Positions 45,082 through 56,555 of a DNA stretch of 64,000 nucleotides are shown piece by piece; positions within the stretch are counted from its first letter, which is position 1; each line of letters begins with the position of its first letter. A program made the translations under genes and the position numbers. Where the stretch lies: NCBI GenBank assembly GCA_936432065.2, contig OW386286.2, positions 112,493,519 through 112,557,518 of the forward strand, in the 5' to 3' direction. The DNA is from Rutpela maculata. Lineage: Eukaryota > Arthropoda > Insecta > Coleoptera > Cerambycidae. The notes below the pieces were generated by a model, which had not been told where the DNA came from, did not search any database, and saw only the letters and a program-made list of their open reading frames with translations.

Positions 45082-46416
45082 TCCGGAAGAGGAGGATCAT
45101 ACTCGGGAGGATAGTAATTAATGCACGTGATCAGCGCGTGCAAAGAATTTAGAGAGGATGTAATGCAAAATATATTTTACAAAGGCTTATCATATCAACG
45201 TCGTTCACTATCACTACTCTCCTCTTACTGATTTAGTATAGACAAAATGTATTTCTGTTTAAGTCAGAGGCGTCTTTAAAACAAGTTTATTGCAAAATCA
45301 TTTCATTAGTTTTTATACCATTCCATAAAAGGCAAAACTTCAGACAAATATGTTTTCTCACATTCACAGTCAAATTTTGATTTCTTAGTATCGTTTTTTC
45401 AAAGCTTTTTAGTAAAATCATCTTTTTTACAATTCTAATAGTAAAGAAAATGTACTGCAATCTACAACAAAATTTTCTTAAAATAAAAGCAAACAAACTG
45501 AAACGAAAAATTTATTTAATCTGTTGCTAACTGGTAGTGCTTGCACAAGGTGCGGTAAAAAACGATATTGTATTAATTTTGCAATAAAAGTTCCTAATGC
45601 ATTTTTGTAAAAAGTTACATTTACTTTATAAGGGCATAGAGTAGGGGGGGGGGGGGGGTAGAAGGGCGAATTACCCCCCCAGGACTAGAATTTTGAGACG
45701 AGGACAAAAAAAATTTTCTTATGATTTCCAATTAAACATAAACCACTTTTACATAAGAAAAGTGCGGGGTCCTTTTTGTTTTAAAAAATTATTTTACATG
45801 TATGGTGTATGAATTCTTAACTTGTAATCTGACAAAGAAAAATTCGTTTTTATTACTTGTATGTCCGAACCGCGCATTACCGATGAAATTTGACAATGGA
45901 GCCTTCGCCAGATTTTCAACAAAAAAATCTTATTTCCAATATTTGGCTACCTTATGCATTACACGTAGCTTGAACAAATTATTATGGAGCTACCGCCGAG
46001 CCATATCTTGCAGTTAGAGAAAGATTTCATAGAAAACGCTTAACCAATCAAGAGTAATTATTGATTGAACATATAGAAAAAAAAAATACACACGGGTCGA
46101 ATTGAGAACCTCCTTCTTTTTTAAAAGGGAAACCCACACGGATTGCCCATAGCTGAAATGGGTCTGAGTGTCAGACTCTAACTGATTAAAACTGCTCCTC
46201 CTGGGGTTCGTCTGTGAAATACTCCGAGAGTACTGCAGCCTTATTGTGCTTTCCCTGTCTCAATTTAGACTGTCCATTTTAATATTCATATACCACTGAC
46301 AAGACGATACAGATCTGAAAATGGGTGAGTTTTGATATTTTCGGGTCTGTTTGTGGTTACCCGTAAATATTATATCTTCTGCGGTCCAACGCCATGCAGT
46401 CATATATAATATGCTT
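45082..46416. other. No gene seen; poly-G run and a foldback-like terminus
   Basis: A run of 13 or more G near 45644-45658. TACATAAGAAAAGTGCGGGGTCCTTT at about 45751-45776 matches the end of the foldback element at 12729 and may be a solo terminus. At about 46092 a repeat fragment ACGGGTCGAATTGAGAACCT. Confidence 0.55.
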
Positions 46417-46783
46417 CACAGTTTCCACATTTACGATAACTTCTATGCATCCGCTATTGCTCGCTTCTACCAGTTAGTAATTGCTGTACGACAAAATACA
46501 CTCCAATCCCTCATGGGACACAGCGATCACTTTTATTTAGATGTGTTCACAAACGTTATAGTAATCGTTTCTGATAGTTGAAATGTGGTGCTTATTTTGG
46601 AAAACTACCCCCTAAAATAGGAGTAGTTTTGGTCCTTGCCCTAAATAAAATTATTTAGGGCAAGGACAATCGCTGTGCTCTGTGAGGGATTGGAGTGTAT
46701 TTTGTCGTACAGCAATTACTAACTGATAGAAACGAGCAATCACGGACGCATAGGAGTTATCGTAAATGTGCTCACAGTTTCTG
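46417..46783. repeat. Inverted repeat with a perfect 17-bp-arm hairpin inside
   Basis: Left arm 46417-46529 and right arm 46670-46783 are reverse complements with few mismatches (AGTAATTGCTGTACGACAAA, ATACACTCCAATCCCTCA in both). Between them, 46632-46667 is GTCCTTGCCCTAAATAA, two A, and the exact reverse complement. No gene inside. Confidence 0.8.
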
Positions 46784-47984
46784 GTACCTTACTGCACAAT
46801 CTGCAGTTAAAGTCGCCAGTAAACTTTTCGATTATATGCAGGTACCTCTTAACGGGAAAGCATACTGTTTTCAACTAGGTACTGTTCTTTGTGAGCAGTT
46901 CTTCAGTTTGTTCTTAGCATAATCCATTAAAAGTGTTTTCCTATGTCGATTTCCTGGAATATCTCTCCAGTAATGGTTGTGAAGTTAAACAGTTGGCTTC
47001 CCTATTAGTCCTGCAGCGGATACACCAAGTCCTGTAAATGTTAGTGTAAAATGTCTGTAAAGACCCCCTGATTAGAAATATATCGGTAACTGCTGAAAAC
47101 CGCCAAAAATTGTTTAAACAACACTGCTTAAACAAATTTTTAAAAAATCACCAAATTAATATTTAAAATTTATCAGACTATATGGCCAAAAATTTAACTT
47201 TTTCGAAATGTTCACATTTTTCAAATTACAATCTTCCAAACAACGGAAAGTTCAATTCTTTAAATCTATGTTGTTTTTCCTTCATAAAAGTTGCAGTTCA
47301 ATATGTTTAGACTAACAACTAATAATAAAATCTAGGCACACTGTAGATCATTTTAAAATAATTCATAAACTTGACTGTATCTTCCACTTACAATGTGATG
47401 ACATATCTACCGTACAATTTTAAATGCTAATAATAGAACAGAATTTGTATTGCGAGCGCGTTACAGAATTCAATTTGAATAGAAAATATGTTTCATTTAG
47501 AATGTAAAACGTTTTGGATAAGAGAAGAAAAGCCATTGAAATCATATTTTATGGCGATGACCGGTGAAATGAATATTTCATTTATATGAGGTAGCATATG
47601 AACATGCATGCCGCGCCACGGTGCATTCAAATGCGAAATCAATAATACCGATATTTATGTTACTATATAAAATGTCTTTATATACGATAATGTATTTATA
47701 GCCCATTGGGTTATGTAAAAGTCTGTGAGGGAAACCATATATGACTTTCATGATCTGTAAAATTGTGCATATTTCTAAAACCATTTATAGTGGAAGTAAG
47801 GAGTCGGAAGAGTATGCAAAATCGTGCTAAAGTTATGAAAACTATCCTATACTCTTCGCAAATACGAGACAAAAAGTATATTGCATTTGATCGGCACATT
47901 TCTACAACGATAAATGTTGCTCGTAGAGGAAACATTTTCGTATTATTGTGTTAGTTAACGAATTTTGAATAACTTTCAAAATGT
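46784..47984. other. No gene seen
   Basis: AT-rich sequence between the inverted repeat and the 3' end of the Jockey-type LINE. Confidence 0.5.
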
Positions 47985-48397
47985 CCTGGCTGCTGGGTTT
48001 CGGGCCTTCTTCCGCGTTGACTTTGTTTGGTGCTTGACGTTTCAACCACCTTGTCGTGGTGTTCTTCTAAAGCGAAGTGAACTTAATACTTGAGACTTTC
48101 CATCAAATGATGCTTGACTCGGACTGTCTTGTTCTTGCTTGAAGGGTGACGTGCTCTGAGACTGTGTTTATTAGGTTAATAGTATGTTAGTATATATGTT
48201 AATGATTGTTTTTACATTTTAGTTTGGGTGTGCTGTGCACAGTGGATGGCTCTTTTGATGTTGTATTTGTTTTGTTTTGTATAGTGGCTCTTTTGACTCT
48301 GATTTTCAACATTATTTTTGGGTTTTTTATTTTTTTTTGTGATTTTTGGTTTTGCTATTTTTTTGGTGTTTTTTGGGTTTTATTTCTTTTGGCTTGT

Positions 48398-50861
48398 TTA
48401 TTTTTTAGTGTATGTTTTTTCTTTTGTTTTTTTGTGTTTTTTTTTTTGGTATTTTTCATAATATAGGTTTACAATATTGTTTCTAGGGGGAAAAATGTAG
48501 TTTAAGGAAAGATAAGTTGGAGCTTGAGAGAATTTGGATGTGAGGGGGTTTTCGAAAATGGGATTAGTTGAGGATACCAGGGTTTGCGCAAAGTTGGGAA
48601 GTAGTCTGTTTAGTATAAAATTCTCTATGGTTGGGGTGCCAGAAATATCGTGTAGGATTTGAATGGGTGTTAGGAACGATTGTTTATTGGCTAGTCTTAA
48701 TAATTTGTTTTGGGCGGTTTGTAGCTTTTTTTGATGGGTTGGAGCTGTAATGGGATACCACATTGGTGAGGCATACGAATTTTAGTATTAATTTTGAGCA
48801 TACGTCTAGTGAAACATATAGGTTGGGTTTTGCCGGTGTTTGTTTTTAACTCCTAGTTGTTATAGGACTGTATAGTTCTGTTTGTTTGCAGCTCGAGAAG
48901 GTTGGTCATAATGTCCGCCTCCTTTGACGTTGTCAAAATGGCGGTGTCGTCTGCAAACAAACAGAGGGTCGTTCTGTGGTCGATAGGGGGTGGTATATCG
49001 TTAACATAGATATTGAAAAGGATGGGGCCAAAGGATGGCCCTTGGGGGATGCCGGAAAGGATGGGCTGTAGGGAAAAGCATTCCTGATTGACTACAACTC
49101 GAAATTGTCGGTCCGAAATGTATGACTCGATCATTTTGATGATTCGAGTCGAAAAACCAGCGATATGGAGCTTGTACAGTAGTCCAGGATGTCAAACTTT
49201 GTCAAAGGCTTTTTCGAGGTCTAAGGCGACTAACCCTGTGAGTGAAGTTGGTCGTGACTATTTCTCCGACTCGGAAAAGCTGTTGGGGTAGTGGAATGGC
49301 TGACACGAAAACCAAATTGGTATTTATTCATGACCTCAGCAATATCTAGGTGCTCCTGAACACGATTAAGTAATAAGATATCCAGTACTTTAGCTAGGGA
49401 AGGGAGTAAGCTTATAGGCCTATATCCCGAGGGATGGGTTTTAGGCTTGTTCGGTTTTGGTATGTTAATTATTTTCGAGACACGCCATACTATATATACT
49501 GGTATTGGGATATGCTTGATAGCGAAAGAGGGGATGTTATCGTGTCCAGAAGCTTTCCTGAGATGCAATGACACTATCGCGGCTCTTATTTCCGAAGGTT
49601 TGAAAAAATTGTCGTGTCAGCCGGGAGGGAGGTTTGATATATGGTTGAACTAGATCAAGTGTGGATTGAGGGATGCGGTTGGGTTGGAATATGGTGGTTA
49701 GATATGTTGAAAAGGATTAAGCTTTTTCAGAGTCGGTGACAGCCACGCCAACCCGGGTTGTGAGTGGGGGGGATTTGGGTGGGTTTTCTAGAGAAAATAC
49801 GAGGGGCAAAATAGGGATCCTCGGGATGGATAGCAATTAGCTTCTCTAGTGAAGAATTCCTGAAAGCTTTGACCTCTGAATCAATTTGCTTTTTGAGCAC
49901 ATTGATTCGAGGTTTCAGCCCAGGATCTCTGGTAGTATGATACCTTTTACGTAGGCGATATTTGTATTTTATTTGGTTCACTAATTGCTGAGGGAGTTTT
50001 GGTCTGTGTGACTTATGCTTTGTGTGAGTACGTCATTGATGTTATTAGTCACTGCCCGGTCGACCTCGCGCGCAGAGTCGCAGGTAGGGTTGTTTGGGAT
50101 GGGGCGGGAAAGATACAAGGAAAAGGCCGACCAATCATAGTCACTCTGCAGTTTGTAGCTTTTTTTTTTAAATTCAAATCCAAGGCCAATCCCTGGGTGC
50201 CTTGTTAGTGGCGTGCAGTATAGCTGGGTATAAAATTTTGTTAATACTGGGTAATGATCGCTGTTCAAGATTTCGAGTGTGTCACAGTGGTAGGGGTAGT
50301 TAAAGTTTCTAGCCATCTCTATGTCTATGATTGAGCGACCTGAGGAAGGTCGGGTAGGGAGTTGAGGAGCGATGAGAAGGTGGTTTGGATAATTATCAAT
50401 ATAGTCGAATAGTGTGTTGCCAGAGGCATTAGGAGTGGGATTGTAGACGTTCCAAGTTGGGTGTTTACCGTTAAGATCGCCGAGCAGTATGTACGTCGGG
50501 GAAGTTCTTTTTAGTCTGTCGAGGTCTCGTGGGTTGGGGGTCTGTTGGGTTTTTTGTACGCTGAAACGATCATAACATCTCCGCATAGCTGTGGCCTCCA
50601 GTGAAATGAGAGGAGGTAATAATATTTGGGAGTGTTTGATTGTTTTTCGTATTACCACTGCCGTACCGGCTCCTCTTGCGGGGCGATCGGTGCGGTAGAT
50701 GTAATCGGGTACACTGAAAGTTATATTAGGTTTAAGTCTAGCAGAGACAGCAGATGTCAATGTTGTTGTTGTGCAAGGCTTGCTCGAATTCGAGCTTTTG
50801 GCGGACAATGCCGTTACTGTTGAAATGTAGTAAGTTAATCTGGTTATTTAAATTACTCATA
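48398..50861 (-). pseudogene. Jockey-type LINE ORF2: endonuclease and reverse transcriptase (frameshifted)
   Basis: Starts ATG at 50861 (MSNLNNQINLLHFNSNGIVR), the usual opening of the endonuclease. After a frameshift near 50735 come PARGAGTAVVIRK, LLGDLNGKHPTWNVYNPT and ILNSDHYPVL, which hold catalytic positions (GDLN, SDHYP). The RT follows in other frames: KASGHDNIPSFAIKHIP, GYRPISLLPSLAKVLD, YQFGFR, GIPQGPSFGPILFNIYVND and the catalytic FADD (LFADDTAIL, about 48950). The C-terminal QTAQNKLLRLANKQ block ends at 48398. At least four frame changes; EN motifs are intact, RT is broken between blocks. Confidence 0.8.
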
Positions 50862-50892
50862 AAAGTTGAGAGGCATGTTCAAGAAGGATGAA

Positions 50893-51538
50893 CAATCTCT
50901 CTAGTGGGTCTTTTGTTTTTTTTTAAGTCGGCGAGAATATTTTTATGGGTGTGGGTGTGGGTTTCGGGTGGAGGGGTGGTTTTTTTGACGTTTTTTGACG
51001 TTTCGGGACTTTTTAAGGAGGTGGTGGTTTTTTGTTAGGGGTGGTTTTTTCTTGTGGGATGATTTCGAGGTTGGGCTGGGATGAGGAAGTGTCCATGTGT
51101 TCATCGGATGGTGGGGTGGTGGCCTCTATTCTGGAGCGCCTTGTTCTTTTATATATCTTTTTGGGGTTACTTGTTTCTGAGGGTTGAAAGTTAACTGTAT
51201 TGATTGAGTACTCGGATGTGCCATCGTCGTCGCTGGACACGTCCGAGTATCTGGGCTGCTCCAGATCAGGAATATTATTGGTAAGGGATGTTCTAGGGGG
51301 TAGAGTGGATTAATACGTTGGTGATAATGGTGTTTACTGTGGTGTAAGTGGTTGTAGTTGTTGCATGGGTGGGAATTGCGTCCGCTTGGGGGAATGGGAC
51401 CATTCGTGGCAGTTGGTAAATATCAGATTGAAATGGTGGGGGGAAGAGTAAAGTGTTATCCTGGGGTGAGATAATAAATGAATTAAGGGATGACAAAGAT
51501 TTGTTATTTGTATTAGTTAGGTTGTCAGTAATATTCAT
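50893..51538 (-). pseudogene. Jockey-type LINE ORF1 (frameshifted)
   Basis: About 210 codons starting MNITDNLTNTNNKSLSSLNS, rich in Ser, Thr, Pro and Asn. A frameshift near 51295 links it to RTSLTNNIPDLEQPRYSDVS and the SSDDDGTSEYS segment, followed by a basic KKIYKRTRRSR stretch that could bind nucleic acid, and a second frame change near 51015. No CCHC zinc knuckles were seen, unlike most Jockey ORF1 proteins, so either they were deleted or this subfamily lacks them. The frame may begin further upstream (about 51605). Confidence 0.55.
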
Positions 51539-51879
51539 ATTAGAATTGTTTAAATTAGCCTCAGAGTTAGCGATGTTGAATACCTGTGTGTTTACGTTGG
51601 TTTCTTATGTAGTGTTTTGCTGGTTGTTTTTGTGCGTTTGTGTTTGTTTGCATGCTGGAATGACTGGAGTAAAGTGCATGCCGTTACTGTTTCTCCTTTG
51701 GGGCGAGGTGTTTTTTTCCTCCTACGTGTCATGATTACATGGGGAATTCAACCAGCACTGATCTGCTCTTTTGCAGTTAGTATAAGTCAAAAGTGCACTC
51801 TGTACGGTTAGAAGGTTAAGAAAATAAGTAGATAGTAGTTTAGAAATGCTGCTGTGCGTTCTATCGACACTGTCTCGAG

Positions 51880-54530
51880 TCTGACTATGTATGATGATGA
51901 TGTGAGCTCTGCTGGACTGAGCTCCTCTATTTATACAGGTTTATCAGGAGGCGTGTTGTAGATCATTGCTCATGCGGAACATTGACTTCCACGTTATTGG
52001 TAATAGGCTCATTTAGTGATATTTCTTAAATAAGTGTTTTTTCACGGTTTCCATAAAGAACTTTTCACTTGGAACGCCTAAAAAAAATTAGCTCAGTCGG
52101 ACAAGAATTGGCGAAAATATTGCAGTCAGAAAACGCCAGACTCCCTCGCGCCAAATTCACCGACGTGACGTCACCGGCCTTGTCGAGCGCAGTGATAGCC
52201 AGCGAGGCCATTGCATTGCAATATTATTACGTTTAAGGACGTTTTGAAATTCGGACGCTGAGAGCAGATAATTACAACATACTTTCTTTAATATTTTACG
52301 TTTTTCGTTTCCACTAAATTAATCGAATTTTTGTTGTATATTAACAGTTATACTTCAAATTAATAATGTGTGATAGTGGTTATATTAAAGCTGATTCATC
52401 AAATATGTCAGATACTAAGAAAATGTTTCGAAAAGTTTTGGGACCAGCCAAAAATTAGTCTACCCCCTACAGAATTTCCTCAGGAATCCGAAAAAAATAG
52501 TGTTGACTACTCAAAACGGCGGCTTTAATTGTTATTTAACTTTTTTTAAACAAAATGAATTTTGCAACTTAGTTTTTTGCTTATATCTTCGCTTCTAAAG
52601 GCCGTAGAAAAACATTAGACCCGTCAATTTCTTCGTCATGAGATCCCCTATAAGGTGGGTATATGCAAAGAACGAATTTTTGATTATGGCAAAAAATTTT
52701 CGATCCACAAAATTTGAAGTACTGTAGAAACAAATATAAAATCTGTATGCTAACGATATTATGAGAAATAGTACATATTTTTACCCTTAATAATATACAC
52801 TTTGTCTCGTTGAAAAATATTAATTATTTTTTTTGCAATTAATTTATAAAAAAAAAAAATTTTTATAATAAAAGAGCAAATTAATATTTTACAGTTCTGT
52901 TCCGGTAAATACATTGTATTTGACGTACATTTGAGGCGCTCGCGTGCAAACCCCGATAAATCCACACAGACAAAGTTGTGGGAAATTACAAAAAACTATA
53001 TTGGATTTATCTGGTTTTCTTCGAAACGGTCAACAATAACATTAGATTTATATGGGATTTATCACGTTTTGGTTACCAAAGATTACTTATAGGCTTGTAG
53101 AGTTTAGTCTAACATACATGAAACTATTACAAACTCAAAATTGACTTTTTGTGGATTTATCGGGTCAACTTTAACATTAGATTTATATGGGATTTATCGC
53201 GTTTTGATTACCAAAGATTATATAGGCTTGTAGAGTTTAGTCTAACATACATGAAACTATTGCAAACTCAAAATTGACTTTTTGTGGATTTATCGGGGTT
53301 TGCGCGTGAGCACCTCATTTATATAATCAAAAAGAATATTGTAAAAAAATAATAATTTGCGTCATTTTTACGCAAAAAATCAATTTTGCAACTTAAACAA
53401 ATTTAAATATCTCAGTGGATTTTGCATAAAATTTATTACAACTAACGGCATTTTGTGCTCCGATGCTTTGGAGCCGTGATATGAAGAATTCACGTTTTGT
53501 GCGATTACGGCGAAATTTGAAAATATTTTTACTTGAATTTAACTGAATATACCTCAGGGTGTGTGCTATCACTTACAGAAAAGAGCCAAAAGGCATTTTA
53601 TTAAAGGTAAAAATATGTATTATTTCTCATAATATCGTTAACATACAGTTTTTATAGTTTCTACAGTACTTCAAAGTTAAAGAATCGAAAAATTCGATTT
53701 TTCCAGTTTTTTTGCCATAAAATGTTATTAACAATCAAATTCGTTCTTTGCATATACCTACCTTATAGGGGAGCTCATGATGAAGAAATTGTCGGGTCGA
53801 ACGTTTTTCTACGACCTTTAGAAGCGAGGATATAATTTTGTAGGGGGTAGATTAATTTTTGGCTAGTCCCAAAACTTTCCGATAAATCGTTATTTTTTAA
53901 GCTAAAATCACCGGATTAAGAGGTAGATGTTATCATGATTATGGATTATTTTAACTCAAAGCGAGAGTTCATTAGCGCCGAAATGAGGGGTAATAAAATG
54001 CAGCAGTAAGAAGAAAATACAGACTGCCACTTCCCGCTGGAACGCGAATGGCTGGCGACCGGCGCGGCGGTTGTCGGGGCCGATGACGTCACGTCGCTTG
54101 CTGCCTAGCGCGGACTTTCATAATTTTTTTAACAAGTAAAATAGCATCAGAACATTATAAAATTTTTGCATACACAAATTAAGAATTTATAATAAAAAAA
54201 AATTGAGAAATGAGCCTATTGTAGTCCGGTGTCACGATTATAGTTATTCGGATGTTTCTTTATTTCAATGGCTTTTCTGTATCTTCTGGGCCAATAATAC
54301 TTGGTGTTAGACCATTTCTTAGTCTTGGAGAATTTTATCAATTGGCGGATTACTTCTAAGTGTTCGGCAGCTGCTGATTTTGTAGAATTTTCCTTCTTTA
54401 TATGTCGTTTGATCTCTCCAAGATAAATTTGTCCTCAGGAATATAGAATGGTATAATCTCCTGGTGTTTCGAGTTCTTCTAAACCTTCGTATTTGGAAAA
54501 ATGCGGCACAGATCAAACGCCGGCGACTCG
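51880..54530 (-). pseudogene. Penelope-like element fragment (GIY-YIG endonuclease), split by a palindromic element
   Basis: Minus strand 54462-54218: GDYTI (GIY-like), one TGA where Cys is usual, GQIYLGEIKRHIKK (YIG-like), KSAAAEHLEV, KYYWPRRYRKAIEIKKHPNN and YNRDTGLQ. These are the ordered motifs of the C-terminal GIY-YIG nuclease of Penelope-like elements. The frame stops at the border of the 52005-54217 insertion and resumes beyond it as LPITWKSMFRMSNDLQHAS, where the family has a GLQL...TW motif. No RT part was found. Several residues between the YIG and KSA motifs are deleted. Confidence 0.68.
52005..54217. mobile_element. 2.2-kb palindromic DNA element inserted in the Penelope-like fragment
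   Basis: Ends AGGCTCATTT (52005) and AAATGAGCCT (54217), flanked by AT on each side (52003-52004, 54218-54219). Subterminal GC-rich blocks in both arms contain TGACGTCA (52166-52173; 54084-54091) in the same context GACGTGACGTCA(C/T)CGGCC. Inner arms 52430-52972 and 53283-53895 are reverse complements (CCAAAAATTAGTCTACCCCC, GCAAAGAACGAATTT, AATATTGTTAACA-type blocks). The centre holds two ~135-bp direct repeats (about 53020-53153 and 53154-53290). No transposase. A short frame from 52373 (MCDSGYIKADSSNMSDTKKM) is probably chance. Confidence 0.8.
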
Positions 54531-56194
54531 TCGGCGCTTTGCCGGCCTTCTTTTATGATTTTCCAACTGACCTAAGCAAGAATTTAATAGCAGATCATGT
54601 TTATTCAACTTTTATTTACATAATAAATTATTTTTTATGAAATATCAATATTGGCATTAATTTATTGAACGAGTTTTATCAAGTTTTTTAATTATTTTAT
54701 GTATTTTTCTAATAACTTCAATTTCCAATAGTGCCATTCCTCCACTCATGATAAATATTGTTTATAACAAAAAATTTACCACAAATTTAAAAACTAATGT
54801 TAATGATATACGCATAGTACCTATTAAATAGGACAATTTGCGGGATGTGTACTGCCGGTTTCACCAAAGATTTTAAATATATCTTGATTTAAATTGTTCA
54901 TGGCGCACAACAGTACCCTAATACTTTTAGGACTGTCTATAGAACGTTACATAGTAAATAAATAAATTATTATACCAATGCACAGAGTTATCTACTCGCG
55001 ATAAAGATTTATTTATATCCATAAAATATGATTTGATCAAGTAAGCCTTGTAAATAAAATCAATTTTGTTAACATTCAATATTATGCCGGATGCGCCGGT
55101 GGAGGAACGATCACAGCCTTAGGGTGTTTGTAAAATAATCTGAAATTCATTTTCAACTCAATTATCAGATAATCTGTTTGTCACATTGGAAAGTTTTGCT
55201 CTAGCAGATTTTATTTATGAAACAAGTCTCGGTACAAATCCATTATGTCTTAAAAGGATTCCACGTAAATAACACACCTACTCCGCACTAGTTATTAAAT
55301 TACCTGAACCATGCTATTTCCTCGAAATTGTAAATTCTGTCCTTTTCAATAAATTTTGATGTAACGAAATGGAGTTTCTCACCACAGACACATTTATCGA
55401 TTATACATTCGAGGTAGCTAGATTGAACATGTTTATCATTTTAGCACATATGTGTAATATGATTTATTTGTTTCTAACGAGAGACAACAATCTTATTTGA
55501 AAATAGGAAGAAGATGCTCCATTTATAGACGTCCAAACTGAACAAGGTGATAGAGGACCTAATAGCAACAATACTGATTATTACATATTCGATTTTGGAT
55601 GATTTGGAAGTTATGAATTTTTTCTATTCTTTCGGGGGTACTCCATACACTTAGAATTTTACCGCTGTGAAAATTACTGCTGCAGCGGGGTGATTTTTTT
55701 ATTGGTGACAGCTGAATCGTGTACTCACCTAAGCGAACACCATTCAGTTACAATAATCGAATAAAAAATAAATTTTATTTTGTGAATTCGTAAATAATGG
55801 ATGTAGGTTGCTGAAAAAAAATAAATTATAAAATTATTGGTGATTTTTTCACTCATTAACATGGTAGCCAACGAAAACCCATTTTTTTGAGGTCACTGTA
55901 CTAATCAAATGTCATTATTAGTAGTAAAACAGCTAGATCCGCTTTTGACAGAACGAGAACGTTGTTTTATACACTGTAAAACCCTATACCCAATTTTCTC
56001 CCTATAAAACGTGTTGCAGCCCTTGATATGTCATGTTTTATTTTGTGAAATATTTTCAACAAATGCCACTTGTGCTTTTAAATTTTATTTATAATTTTTT
56101 TCTTGAGATTGTTGTCCAAATTTAATATAACTCGTAGAAATTGTAGTAATATATAGAATATATACTAATATACAGGCTGACCTTTAACTTTCCA
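54531..56194. other. AT-rich, nothing assigned
   Basis: CGGATGCGCCGG near 55088 is shared with about 40190. No coding region could be supported. Confidence 0.5.
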
Positions 56195-56197
56195 TAA

Positions 56198-56552
56198 CAC
56201 AGGTCTACAAAAAACAAGGTCTTGTCCGTTCTCATCTAACTTTTCTGAAGTATTTAAACGCGCTGAAGCCGATTTTGGACACAAAAATGTTTAGGGGATG
56301 AAAGAAGAAAACTGACACGATAGAAACTTTTTTATCTCCAAAATTGGCTATACCGCGAGAAAATACTTCACAAAGTTAGATCAGAATTTTAGAGCAAGAT
56401 GTTTTTTTTGCCCTTTTAGGGGATAAAGAGGAAGAGAGGGAAACTGACACGATAGAATTTTTTTGTGTCCAAAATTGACTTAAGCGTGTCAAAATACTTC
56501 AGAAAAGTAAGATCAGAACCTTAGAATAAGCCCTTTTTTTTGTAGACCTGTG
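56198..56552. mobile_element. MITE with TAA duplication (PIF/Harbinger-like)
   Basis: Inverted ends CACAGGTCTACAAAAAA and TTTTTTTGTAGACCTGTG, flanked by TAA at 56195-56197 and 56553-56555. Inner parts also pair: TTCTGAAGTATTT...GGACACAAAAAT against TTTTTTGTGTCC...AAATACTTCAGAA. In the middle, AAACTGACACGATAGAA occurs twice in direct orientation. 355 bp, no coding capacity. A 3-bp TWA duplication suggests PIF/Harbinger. Confidence 0.78.
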
Positions 56553-56555
56553 TAA

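Larger units (their letters stand above)
47985..51900 (-). mobile_element. Jockey-type LINE, nearly full length, inactive
   Basis: Minus-strand element with a Ser/Pro/Thr-rich ORF1, ORF2 with endonuclease and RT, and a 3' UTR whose end (ACGTCAAGCACC...CCCGAAACCCAGCAGCCAGG) resembles the 3' UTRs of insect LINEs. ORF1 and ORF2 follow each other within ~30 bases. Several frameshifts disable both. The right border, against Penelope-like sequence, is estimated only. Confidence 0.75.

Noticed and set aside
48206..48466. Phe-rich plus-strand frame
   Set aside because: It is the antisense of the A-rich 3' part of the Jockey-type LINE on the minus strand.
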